DNA of 42,453 bases from Candidatus Latescibacterota bacterium (GCA_009694805.1 SICM01000017.1:1-42453); one strand, 5' to 3'. Positions 1-6,911 are shown, numbered from the stretch's first letter. Notes: generated by a model from the letters alone, not told the origin. Program-made: numbers and translations.

Positions 1-143
1 GGACATTCGAAAAGAGCGGGCGTTGGACTCCACTATGATGGGCCTGCTGGGGGGGCGGACCGTCACACTCTTCTTAGCCGTGCAACGATGGGGACCTTGG
101 CAAAGACAAATCCTCATCACAGCAATTTTCTAACCGGACAATA
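1..143. other. left edge, no assignable gene
   Basis: An open frame enters from the left edge and stops at 131-133 (TAA). It could be the C-terminal 43 codons of a gene starting outside the window, but the peptide (containing MMGLLGGRTVTLFL) matches no family I recognise. The adjacent frames also lack recognisable content. I treat the stretch as unassigned. Confidence 0.3.
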
Positions 144-347
144 CTGGCACAGATCATCAAAAAGAACGAAAAAAAGGAGTACGCCATTCTCCCTTACGAG
201 GAATTCCTTAAGCTTCAGGAGGAACTGGAGGACTATGAGGACCTCCGTTGCCTTCGGGAGGCCAAAGAGGCGGAAAAGAACGCGCCGACGATGGGAATGG
301 CGGAACTGAAGAAGAAGATGAGAAAGAGAACCCGGAGTCTGCGTTAG
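144..347 (+). CDS. Phd/YefM-type antitoxin-like protein, orphan
   Basis: A 67-codon frame reads AQIIKKNEKKEYAILPYEEF and continues with KLQEELEDYEDL, then a charged tail ending KKKMRKRTRSLR. This is the look of small prevent-host-death (Phd/YefM) antitoxins: an N-terminal 'I.KNGK.E.AVLPYEEF' DNA-binding strand-helix followed by a helical toxin-binding tail. No ATG lies in frame upstream. CTG at 144 is the best start candidate and has no convincing ribosome site, so the N-terminus may be decayed. No RelE/ParE-like or PIN toxin frame follows in 348-525, so the partner is missing or lies left of the window. The family is inferred from motif resemblance only. Confidence 0.5.
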   Translation: MAQIIKKNEKKEYAILPYEEFLKLQEELEDYEDLRCLREAKEAEKNAPTMGMAELKKKMRKRTRSLR

Positions 348-454
348 AATTCGGAGATATTCTCAAAATTGCGACTACGCGGACAAAATCACCGGGCGTG
401 CAGATATATAACTTCCGGCCTGACAACATCTTAAAATTCTGCGAACGTTCTCAG

Positions 455-478
455 AATTGTGTCCGCGCGGACACAATT
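455..478. repeat. 24-bp perfect palindrome
   Basis: The half-site is AATTGTGTCCGC followed by its exact reverse complement. The outer part is ATTGTG-N10-CACAAT, a pattern that recurs at 543-564 and, more loosely, at 368-389. It lies between the antitoxin-like gene and the peptidase gene. It may be an operator or a mobile palindrome. Confidence 0.75.
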
Positions 479-521
479 GTCGGGCGAATATTTCATAACT
501 CCTTTTAAAAATAATATTTTA

Positions 522-545
522 AATATTGAACATGTGTTCAATATT
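522..545. repeat. inverted repeat, 11-bp arms, 2-bp centre
   Basis: AATATTGAACA, two bases, then TGTTCAATATT. The centre reads GAAC-N4-GTTC, which matches the Gram-positive LexA (DinR) box pattern. Nothing else here indicates SOS control. The site is about 50 bases upstream of the peptidase start, so a regulatory role is possible. Confidence 0.7.
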
Positions 546-564
546 GTGCACACGTGCGCACAAT
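543..564. repeat. 22-bp imperfect palindrome ATTGTG-N10-CACAAT
   Basis: The outer half-sites and spacing are identical to the palindrome at 455-478, but the inner bases differ (CACGTG core, one mismatched pair). It directly follows the 522-545 inverted repeat and precedes the ribosome site of the M28 peptidase gene. Confidence 0.65.
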
Positions 565-597
565 TGGACCTTGCACGAGGATAGAAAGGTCGCTGAG

Positions 598-1791
598 ATG
601 GATCAGGTAAAGGCGCAACTGGCAAACCACCTCGACGCCCTCTGCAACCAGATCGGCGAAAGGCACCTCGGCTCGGACGGCGAGAAAAAGGCCGCCGATT
701 ACATCCAGCGCTGCTTTGAGGACGCCGGCCATCCGGTCGTCCGGGAGGACTTCGACGCGCCGGGATGGAAGTATGGGGCTTACAGTCTGGAGGTCGTGGA
801 GACCGGCGAGTCCCTCCCCTGCTTCCCCTGTTTCTACTCCAACGCCTGCGACCTCACGGACCGTCTCACGGTCATCGACCCCAGAGACTTTCAGGGCCTC
901 GACCTGAAGGGAAAGATCTGTTTCGCCCCCCAAAAATCGGCGGCTCGCGGGGAAGGCGTCGAGGACCGAAACGAGCTGGCCGAGCGCCTGGACGAGAGGG
1001 GGGCCGCCGCCCTGATCGTGGTAGGCCGCCACCCGGACACCGTGGACACGAAAGCGGTGCGCTCGCCGAACCTGAAACGGCTGGCCGTGATGGACGTCGC
1101 CGGCAACACCGTCTGGGACATCGCCCGGAACATCCACCACCGCTTCAGAATGAAGATCGAGGCCGAAACCTTTCCGACGACCTCCACCAACGTGATCGCC
1201 CGCGTGACGGGCAGCCGCCCTGAAAAAATCGTCATCGGCGCGCATTATGACACCGCCCCCGGCATCGTGGGCGGCGGGGACAATGCCACCGGCGTCGCGC
1301 TGACGCTGGAACTGGCCAGGGTCCTGAAGGGCAAAACGCAGGGCTATTCGGTCGATTTCATCGGCTTCTCCGGGGAGGAATACGGCGGAAAAGGGAGCGC
1401 CCTCGGAAGTTTCGAATACGTCAACCGGCACATCGACGAGATCGGGAACATCGCCTGGATGGGCACCTTTGACGACGTGGGAAACCCCTTCGGACAGGAG
1501 AATGTCTACATCGGCAGGTCCTGGAGGTTGCGGGGACAGGTCGATGAACTCGTCCGCCCCCACGGTTTCAAAACGGGGGATGTGGTGCTGGGGAGCGACA
1601 ACTGCAGCTTCCACCATCACGCGATCCCCACGCTCTACTTCGGCAACAGCTCCCCCTACAAGCAGATTCACTCGCCTGAAGACAACCTCAAGGTCGTCAG
1701 CATCGACGCGCTCCACAGGGTCTTCGAGGTGGTCCTGGAGGTCTTCACGAACCTCCTGGCGACGCCTCCAGATCGTTATAAAGTTTCTTGA
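598..1791 (+). CDS. M28-family zinc aminopeptidase/carboxypeptidase
   Basis: The 397-residue product is a predicted di-zinc exopeptidase. I chose the ATG of MDQVKAQL because AGGATAGAAAGG precedes it. An upstream in-frame ATG at 526 would run through the palindromes. Metal-ligand motifs of the M28 family are visible: GAHYDT (His216), GGGDNATGV (Asp228), FSGEEYGG (Glu260 catalytic, Glu261 ligand), FDD (residues 291-293) and a His-rich SFHHHAIPTLYF near 337-348. Residues about 70-190, before the HYDT motif, have the position and look of a PA insert (VVGRHPD). No signal peptide is visible, so it is probably cytoplasmic. Peptide specificity cannot be read from sequence. A creatininase-family hydrolase follows in the same direction 92 bases on, suggesting a shared amide-hydrolysing pathway, but that link is inference. 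Confidence 0.9.
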   Translation: MDQVKAQLANHLDALCNQIGERHLGSDGEKKAADYIQRCFEDAGHPVVREDFDAPGWKYGAYSLEVVETGESLPCFPCFYSNACDLTDRLTVIDPRDFQGLDLKGKICFAPQKSAARGEGVEDRNELAERLDERGAAALIVVGRHPDTVDTKAVRSPNLKRLAVMDVAGNTVWDIARNIHHRFRMKIEAETFPTTSTNVIARVTGSRPEKIVIGAHYDTAPGIVGGGDNATGVALTLELARVLKGKTQGYSVDFIGFSGEEYGGKGSALGSFEYVNRHIDEIGNIAWMGTFDDVGNPFGQENVYIGRSWRLRGQVDELVRPHGFKTGDVVLGSDNCSFHHHAIPTLYFGNSSPYKQIHSPEDNLKVVSIDALHRVFEVVLEVFTNLLATPPDRYKVS

Positions 1792-1883
1792 GCGGCATAG
1801 GATAGAAATCATCGAACATCCGAGTTCCCGAGTAGCCGACGGGGCGTATCGAGGGAACGAGGATTTCTTTTAGGAGACTCCCC

Positions 1884-2612
1884 ATGAACGACATCCCCGT
1901 ACTTCTCTGGAAGATGACCCGCCGGCAGTTCCGCGAGGGCGTGGACGAGGGGCGCATCGTCGGCGCCATCGTCCCGGTCGGCAGCACCGAGCAGCACAAC
2001 GAGCATCTGGAGATGGTCCACGACACCGCCAGCGCCGTCCACGTCGCCCGGCTCGTCGCCGAGAAGCTGAGCCCCCGCGTCGTCGTCACCACGCCCCTGG
2101 CCATCGGCATCTCCGAGCACTGGATGGATCACAGGGGCACCCTCACAACCCGCCCGGAGATCTTCGTCGAACTCCTCCACGACGTCTGCGACAGCCTGAA
2201 GCGGGGCGGCATCCGCAACATCCTGATCGTCAACGGGCACGCCGGCAACACCCGCCCCGTGCGCGACCGGCTTGAAGACCTCCGGCGGCGTCTCGGCGTC
2301 AACCTGGACTTCTGTCCCTACTGGGAGGCCTACTCGAAGGAGGATGTCGCAAAATACATGGCGTCCGGCAACTGCCCCGGCCACGCCAGCGAGTTCGAGA
2401 CCTCCTTCGCCCTGGCCGCCTTCCCGTCCCACGTCCACTGGGAGGGGGTGGATTACAACCGCGCGAAGCTCACGATCTCGAACCCCGAGCAGGTCCAGAA
2501 GGACCGGGACTTCCACGAAGAGGCGAAATTGGCGACCGCCGAAAAAGGCCAGGCCATGATCGACATCGCCGTCACCTGGGTCGCGGAGAAGATGCGGGGA
2601 ATGATCGAATGA
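1884..2612 (+). CDS. creatininase-family amidohydrolase
   Basis: The 242-residue product has the creatininase (creatinine amidohydrolase/MftE/FAPy-deformylase) layout. PVGSTEQHNEHLEMVHDT (residues 31-48) carries the Glu, His and Asp metal ligands. NGHAGN (117-122) corresponds to the family's NGHGGN. HASEFETS (167-174) supplies the last Glu. The length is normal for the family. The start has a good ribosome site (TTTTAGGAGACTCCCC-ATG). Members act on cyclic amides, peptides in mycofactocin maturation, or riboflavin-type intermediates. No creatine or mycofactocin genes are nearby, so the substrate is open. It probably forms a transcription unit with the upstream M28 peptidase. Confidence 0.9.
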   Translation: MNDIPVLLWKMTRRQFREGVDEGRIVGAIVPVGSTEQHNEHLEMVHDTASAVHVARLVAEKLSPRVVVTTPLAIGISEHWMDHRGTLTTRPEIFVELLHDVCDSLKRGGIRNILIVNGHAGNTRPVRDRLEDLRRRLGVNLDFCPYWEAYSKEDVAKYMASGNCPGHASEFETSFALAAFPSHVHWEGVDYNRAKLTISNPEQVQKDRDFHEEAKLATAEKGQAMIDIAVTWVAEKMRGMIE

Positions 2613-2626
2613 CGGCTGCTTCTGTC

Positions 2627-2654
2627 TTGACAAAAACCCCGAGATGATTATATT
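2627..2654 (+). promoter_or_regulatory. sigma-70-like promoter
   Basis: TTGACA, 16 bases, TATATT. It sits just after the creatininase stop codon and just before dispersed repeat copy 1, reading toward the lectin-like gene and ABC importer genes. Transcripts from it would carry the repeat in their leader. Confidence 0.6.
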
Positions 2655-2683
2655 CATCCCCACCTCAAATTGAAGTTTGGAGA

Positions 2684-2854
2684 GGCGCGACGCCAGAAAC
2701 CCCCACCACTGGAGTCCGACAAAGTCACCGAACCTTCCGGGGGCACAAATTCCGATAGGCCGCAGGACGTTGAGGTTGCGTCGCGCCAAGCCCCTCCGGC
2801 GCTTGAGGAGCGTGCTTCTTTGGTGTCACCTTTCTTGCACGAGCAAGAAAGGTG
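2684..2854 (+). repeat. dispersed structured repeat, copy 1
   Basis: This 171-bp element occurs again, in the same orientation, at 22877-23053. It has three paired parts. The outer arms are GGCGCGACGC (2684-2693) and GCGTCGCGCC (2778-2787). The second is a small hairpin CTCC/GGAG around the loop GGCGCTTGA (2798-2806). The third is a perfect 12-bp hairpin CACCTTTCTTGC-ACGA-GCAAGAAAGGTG (2827-2854). The stretch CGTGCTTCTTTGG before the last hairpin is identical in both copies. The 2613-2916 gap otherwise holds only the promoter and the ribosome site of the next gene. Confidence 0.85.
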
Positions 2855-2916
2855 GCAATCCGGAGGGGCCGCCGAAACGCGGGGTGGGGATATCTTCCGA
2901 AAAAGGGAGTAGAGAC

Positions 2917-3282
2917 ATGGCCATCACCATCACCAAGACCGTGCGCCCCACGCCCAAGTGGCAGGAGATGTACCTGAAGATCCTGAAAGACCAGCGCGTG
3001 ATCATCGCGGCTGAAGGCGCCTGGTCCCCGGACCTGCGGAACACCATCGGCTGGTGCGGCCCGGACGGCATCATCGGAAGGGTCGCCGGGGAGGGTTACA
3101 TGATGCCCGGCGCGAACGTCGGGGCCCTGGTCATGAAGATCGGGGACTTCGGGCCCGTGGCCGTGGGGAACTACTACGACTTCAAGTCCGTCGTCGAGGG
3201 CGTCCTGTTCCTGGCCCTCAACGACAACCCCGAACACCACGACCAGGCCGGGGCCGTCCACGCCCAGATCATCCTCTTCTGA
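2917..3282 (+). CDS. PA-IL/LecA-like lectin-fold protein
   Basis: A small protein of 121 residues. GALVMKIG (69-76) followed by VLFLALNDNPEHHDQAGAV (97-115) closely resembles the C-terminal half of the Pseudomonas galactophilic lectin PA-IL/LecA (GALVMKIG..., then YNDVPGTYGNNSGSF). Of the known Ca/galactose ligands, the Asp of the 'ND' pair is kept (Asp103). The positions of Thr104, Asn107 and Asn108 of PA-IL appear as His, Gln and Ala, so sugar binding may be altered or lost. No signal peptide is seen. The start has GGGAG upstream. It ends 3 bases before an ABC permease gene, so the two are very likely co-transcribed. Function is inferred from similarity of the conserved half only. Confidence 0.6.
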   Translation: MAITITKTVRPTPKWQEMYLKILKDQRVIIAAEGAWSPDLRNTIGWCGPDGIIGRVAGEGYMMPGANVGALVMKIGDFGPVAVGNYYDFKSVVEGVLFLALNDNPEHHDQAGAVHAQIILF

Positions 3283-3285
3283 CGC

Positions 3286-4077
3286 ATGAAAATCCTGGCC
3301 CCCATCCGCACCTTCGTCCGCGAATACGCCCTCTCCGCCCTGTTCATCGCCGTCGTGCTGGTCCTCTGGGAGATCGGCCACCACGTCTTCCAGGTGGCGG
3401 ACTACATCCTGCCCGCGCCGTCCGACATCTTCCGCCGGATTGCAGGCAGCGGGCCGCTCCTGCTCGGCCACGCCCTGGTGACCCTCAGAGAGGTCATCGG
3501 GGGGTTCCTGCTCGGCGCCTCCGTCGGCATCTCCGTGGCCGTGCTCATGGCCTGGTCCCGGACGATCGAACGGATGCTCTACCCGCTCGTCATCTCCTCC
3601 CAGACGTTCCCGAAGGAGGCCCTGGCCCCGCTGTTCGTCGTCTGGTTCGGGTTCGGGCTCGCGCCCAAGATCGTCATCGCCGGCCTGATCTCCTTCTTTC
3701 CGGTCGTCGTCAACACCACGCGGGGGCTGCTCAGCGTCGATCCCCTGGCCCTGGACCTGATGCGCTCCCTGTCGGCCAGCCAGCGGCAGGTCTTCCTCAA
3801 ACTCCGCTTCCCCAACGCCGTGCCCTACCTCTTCGCCGCCCTCAAGATGTGCGTCACCCTGAGCGTGATCGGTGCGGTGGTCGGTGAGTTCGTCGGATCT
3901 AGCGCCGGCCTGGGCCACCTCGTCCGGCTGGCCAACACGGAGATGGCCACGGACCTGGTCTTCGCCGCCCTGATCACCCTGGGGGCGATGGGCACGCTCC
4001 TGTTCGTGGTCGTGGATGCGGTGGAGAAGTCGGCCCTGAAGCGGTGGGGGGCGTCAATGGAGGTGCGGGAGAGATAG
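3286..4077 (+). CDS. ABC transporter permease, NitT/TauT family
   Basis: The 263-residue inner-membrane protein belongs to the SsuC/TauC/ThiX-like permeases. It has several hydrophobic segments, the first near residues 15-35. A clear cytoplasmic coupling (EAA-like) region, SLSASQRQVFLKLRFPNAVP, is where the ATPase docks. The motif PLFVVWFGFGLAPKIVI is typical of this family. The start lies 3 bases after the lectin-like gene. The partner lipoprotein is encoded next (4270), and a matching ATPase lies on the opposite strand at 5285-6070. Likely substrates for the family are small organosulfonates, nitrate-like ions or thiamine-precursor pyrimidines. The substrate here is not deducible. Confidence 0.9.
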   Translation: MKILAPIRTFVREYALSALFIAVVLVLWEIGHHVFQVADYILPAPSDIFRRIAGSGPLLLGHALVTLREVIGGFLLGASVGISVAVLMAWSRTIERMLYPLVISSQTFPKEALAPLFVVWFGFGLAPKIVIAGLISFFPVVVNTTRGLLSVDPLALDLMRSLSASQRQVFLKLRFPNAVPYLFAALKMCVTLSVIGAVVGEFVGSSAGLGHLVRLANTEMATDLVFAALITLGAMGTLLFVVVDAVEKSALKRWGASMEVRER

Positions 4078-4082
4078 AAGAG

Positions 4083-4251
4083 CAGGCGTCAGGTGTCAGG
4101 TGTCAGGTGTCAGGTGTCAGGCGTCAGGTGTCAGGTGTCAGGTGTCAGGCGTCAGGTGTCAGGCGTCAGGTGTCATGTGTCATGTGTCAGGAAAAGCAGA
4201 GATCATGAGTCTTTGTTTTTCCCTGAAACCCGACACCCGATACCCGACCCC
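4083..4251. repeat. heptanucleotide array with inverted partner
   Basis: Fifteen tandem 7-base units (CAGGTGT, with CAGGCGT and CATGTGT variants) fill 4083-4187. A spacer that begins AGGAAAA and ends TTTTTCCC follows. Then comes a 7-base-period arm of the opposite sense (CCTGAAA, CCCGACA, CCCGATA, CCCGACC; 4222-4249). The arms can pair as an imperfect long hairpin. The element occupies the gap between the permease and the substrate-binding protein. Confidence 0.9.
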
Positions 4252-4269
4252 TTCTTTACCGAGGCGACA

Positions 4270-5256
4270 ATGCTATTCAGAAACCTGTTAACCATCTTAC
4301 TGATCGCCGTGGCGGCCCTCTCCTGCGGGTCCGGACAGGACGCTGCCTCGGGGAAGATCGAATTCATCCTGGACTGGAAGGCCCAGATGGAGCACTCGGG
4401 GTTCTTCGTGGCGCAGCAGAAGGGATTCTACCGGGAGGAGGGGCTGGAGGTGAAGATCCTGGACGGCAACGGCGCGCCCAACGCGGCCACCCTGGTCGGG
4501 AACGGGACCTACAAGCTGGGCGTGTCGAGCGGGGCGGCCACGGTCATCGCCCGTGCGAAGGGCGTCCCGGCCGTGTCCGTGGCCGTGCTCAACCAGCGGT
4601 CGCCGATGGTCGTGTATGCCCTGGCGGAGTCGGACATCATCAAGCCTCAGGACCTGGCCTGGAAGCGGGTGGGCGTCAACTTCGAGGGGATCAAATACCA
4701 GGAATACCGGGCGCTGCTGACGAAACTCAACATCGACCCGGCGACGATCAAGGAAATCGGCATGGCGGGATCAGACCCGGCCCCCCTGCTGGCCGGACAG
4801 GTGGACGCCCTGCTCGGCTACACCCAGGATCAGCCCGTGCAGGTGGAGCTGCGTGGACGCAAGGTCAACCGCATCCCCCTGCCCGATTACGGCGTGAATC
4901 TCTACAGCACGAACCTCATCGTGAACGAGGCCTTCACGAAGGACCATCCAGACGTCGTGCGCCGGTTCGTCCGGGCCTCCATCAAGGGCTGGGACTACGC
5001 CATCGCCCACCCGGACGAGGCCGTGTCGATCTACCACGCGGGGCATCCGGAGAGTAACCTTGCGTTCAACCAGGCTAACTTCCAGCACCTGATCCCGCTG
5101 CTGTCCAGCCCCGACACGGAGCGGATGGGGTTCGGGGCGCAGTCCGCTGAACGGTGGGCGCACACACAGGACACCCTGTTCGACCTGAAGCGCATCGAGA
5201 AGAAGACCGACGTGGCCGCCCTCTTCACGAATGAGTTTTTACCTCCCAAAAAGTAG
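4270..5256 (+). CDS. ABC substrate-binding lipoprotein, NMT1/THI5-like
   Basis: The 328-residue product starts MLFRNLLTILLIAVAALSCG, a signal peptide ending in a lipobox (ALSC), so it is predicted to be a lipid-anchored periplasmic protein. The mature part (DWKAQMEHSGFFVAQQKGFY, then a long alpha/beta body with GNGTYKLGVSSGAA) is typical of NMT1/SsuA-type binding proteins for NitT/TauT importers. An in-frame ATG at 4093 lies inside the heptad array and would destroy the signal peptide, so I reject it. It works with the permease at 3286-4077 and probably the ATPase at 5285-6070. The ligand is unknown. Confidence 0.92.
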   Translation: MLFRNLLTILLIAVAALSCGSGQDAASGKIEFILDWKAQMEHSGFFVAQQKGFYREEGLEVKILDGNGAPNAATLVGNGTYKLGVSSGAATVIARAKGVPAVSVAVLNQRSPMVVYALAESDIIKPQDLAWKRVGVNFEGIKYQEYRALLTKLNIDPATIKEIGMAGSDPAPLLAGQVDALLGYTQDQPVQVELRGRKVNRIPLPDYGVNLYSTNLIVNEAFTKDHPDVVRRFVRASIKGWDYAIAHPDEAVSIYHAGHPESNLAFNQANFQHLIPLLSSPDTERMGFGAQSAERWAHTQDTLFDLKRIEKKTDVAALFTNEFLPPKK

Positions 5257-5281
5257 AGACGACCTGCCGGGTCGTCTCTAC
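5253..5281. terminator. hairpin between convergent genes
   Basis: Perfect 12-bp arms GTAGAGACGACC/GGTCGTCTCTAC around a 5-base loop. The left arm contains the TAG stop of the binding-protein gene. It lies between two convergent genes and could end both transcripts. There is no clear T-tract. It resembles the palindrome at 41749-41776 (9 of 12 arm positions equal). Confidence 0.65.
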
Positions 5282-5284
5282 AAT

Positions 5285-6070
5285 CTATCCTTCTAACATC
5301 CCTCTCAATCCCTCCACCAGGCGCACGAACGCCGGGTCTGCCCGCAGGCCCGCGTCGCGGGGGCGCGGGAACGGGACCGGCACGTCGTGCAGGATCCGGC
5401 CTGGACGGGCGCTCATCACGATCACCCGGTCAGACAGGAGCACGGCCTCGGACAGGCTGTGGGTGATGAACAGGACGGTGGTCTGCTGCGCCTGCCAGAT
5501 GCGGAGGAGTTCCACCTGCATCCGCTCGCGGGTGATCTCGTCCAGCGCCCCGAACGGCTCATCCATCAGGAGCAGGGCAGGGCGGTAGGTGAGGGCGCGG
5601 GCGATGGACACCCGGGACTGCATGCCGCCGGACAGCTCTCGCGGATAGGCCCCCTCGAACCCCGTGAGCCCTACGGTGTCGAGGACGACCTGGGCCTGGC
5701 CACTGACCGATTCGTCACCGAAGATCTCGCCAGGGAGCCGGACGTTTTCGATGACCGTGCGCCACGGAAGGAGGGCGGGACTCTGGAAGATGAACCCGAC
5801 CTCCCGCCGATAGCGGGCCTCGCCGGGGGTGTGGCCGTGGACCAGGATCTCCCCGGATGTGGGTTCCTCCAGGTCGCCGGCCATCCTCAGGAAGCTCGTC
5901 TTGCCACAGCCCGAAGGCCCGATCACGCTGACGAACGCCCCTGTCGGAATGACCAGGTCTATGTCCTGAAGCGCGACGACCCGGTTCTGGCCCTCGCGCT
6001 GAAAGACCTTCCCCAGCCCGACCGCCCGGATCGCCTCCCCTGGGGAGGATGAAGAATCCCGCCCCGTCAC
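5285..6070 (-). CDS. ABC transporter ATP-binding protein, SsuB/TauB-like
   Basis: The 261-residue cytoplasmic ATPase shows Walker A GPSGCGKTS, signature LSGGMQSR, Walker B LLLMDEPFGALDE and the switch His in FITHSLSEA. I chose the GTG that overlaps the stop of the upstream RsbW-like gene (GTGA), which implies translational coupling. A longer reading from 6148 would overlap that gene by about 80 bases. It is the natural partner for the permease and lipoprotein at 3286-5256, yet it is on the opposite strand in convergent orientation. Here it belongs to a regulatory operon instead. Substrate unknown. Confidence 0.9.
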   Translation of the reverse strand: MTGRDSSSSPGEAIRAVGLGKVFQREGQNRVVALQDIDLVIPTGAFVSVIGPSGCGKTSFLRMAGDLEEPTSGEILVHGHTPGEARYRREVGFIFQSPALLPWRTVIENVRLPGEIFGDESVSGQAQVVLDTVGLTGFEGAYPRELSGGMQSRVSIARALTYRPALLLMDEPFGALDEITRERMQVELLRIWQAQQTTVLFITHSLSEAVLLSDRVIVMSARPGRILHDVPVPFPRPRDAGLRADPAFVRLVEGLRGMLEG

Positions 6071-6498
6071 GGATGACACGTCCGTTTCACCATCCTCACC
6101 TCGGTCCCCCTGCCGCCGCAGGGCCGGATCTCCACCTCGTCCATGCACGCCCGGATCATCAGGATACCCCTCCCCGACGACTTGAGGAGATTCTCCGGCG
6201 CACGGGGATCAGGCAGAGTGGCCGGGTTGAACCCCTCCCCCTGGTCCCGGACTGTGACGGCGATGATCCCCTCGCACACGTCGAACTCCAGATCCACCTG
6301 TTTGGCCGGGTCCTGATGGTTGCCGTGTACGATCGCGTTGATCACCGCCTCCATCACCGCCAGGCAGACGCAGTCCTCCTCCTCGTCGGACAGCCCCGCC
6401 TGCTTCAGGACCGCCTCGGTCATCTCCTCTGCCCGTTCCACCATCTGCATGGAGCTGGGAATGGTCAGCTTGCGAATGTCGTGGGCTTTTTCGGACAT
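6067..6498 (-). CDS. RsbW/SpoIIAB-like serine-protein kinase (anti-sigma type)
   Basis: The 143-residue product is a stand-alone GHKL ATPase of the HATPase_c_2 kind. It shows the N box EAVINAIVHGN, G1 box RDQGEGF and G2-like SSGRGILMI. Family members bind a sigma factor or other partner and phosphorylate a STAS-domain antagonist. A STAS protein is encoded just upstream (6549-6911) in the same direction. No sigma factor gene is adjacent, so the controlled target is not visible. The stop codon overlaps the start of the ABC ATPase gene, tying the two in translation. Confidence 0.9.
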   Translation of the reverse strand: MSEKAHDIRKLTIPSSMQMVERAEEMTEAVLKQAGLSDEEEDCVCLAVMEAVINAIVHGNHQDPAKQVDLEFDVCEGIIAVTVRDQGEGFNPATLPDPRAPENLLKSSGRGILMIRACMDEVEIRPCGGRGTEVRMVKRTCHP

Positions 6499-6548
6499 GG
6501 GGTTCGGTTCTGCGATGTGAGAAGAAAAACTGCCCCCCGGCTTCCGTT

Positions 6549-6911
6549 CTACGACTTGGACTCGATCGGTTTGATCACGTAGCTGGAGACAGCCCGGTCC
6601 AGGGACTCATAGGTCGAGAACAGACTGGCGAGCTGCGTGACGGCGAAGATGCTATCTATTCGCTTGGCCACATTGGCCAGGCGCAGATCGCCCCCTGCGT
6701 TCCGCAGCGTCGTCAGACTGGCGACCAGAACGCCCAGCATGGCGCTTCCGAACCACCGGACATTCCCCATGTCCACGACCACCTTCTTGAACCCGTCCCG
6801 GATCAGACCCTTGACCTTGTCGTGGAAATCGGTGACCTCCGGCCCGCTGATGGTTTCGCTCATGAGCGTCAGCACAGCCACGTCACCTCGCGTCTCCTCT
6901 TTGATCTCCAT
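6549..6911 (-). CDS. STAS-domain anti-sigma factor antagonist (RsbV-like)
   Basis: The 120-residue single-domain STAS protein begins MEIKEETRGDVAVLTL. DMGNVRWFGSAMLGVL contains the phosphorylation-loop serine (Ser in FGSAM) expected for RsbV/SpoIIAA antagonists. It pairs with the RsbW-like kinase directly downstream, forming a partner-switching module. A good ribosome site (GAGGTTC) precedes the ATG. It is probably cytoplasmic. The heptad repeat 6934-7004 lies just upstream. Confidence 0.9.
   Translation of the reverse strand: MEIKEETRGDVAVLTLMSETISGPEVTDFHDKVKGLIRDGFKKVVVDMGNVRWFGSAMLGVLVASLTTLRNAGGDLRLANVAKRIDSIFAVTQLASLFSTYESLDRAVSSYVIKPIESKS

Noticed and set aside
348..525. Toxin gene downstream of the antitoxin-like gene
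   Set aside because: No frame here carries RelE/ParE or PIN-like text. The open frame starting at 248 is out of phase and ends in palindromes.
528..539. GAAC-N4-GTTC as a LexA (SOS) box
   Set aside because: Pattern match only. The downstream gene is a peptidase, flanking bases do not fit well, and the host does not look Gram-positive.
2677..2916. N-terminal extension of the lectin-like gene through dispersed repeat copy 1
   Set aside because: The extension is translated repeat sequence, and a good ribosome site stands before the ATG at 2917.
4083..4191. Tandem array as a possible CRISPR
   Set aside because: The unit is 7 bases with no spacers, and no cas genes are present.
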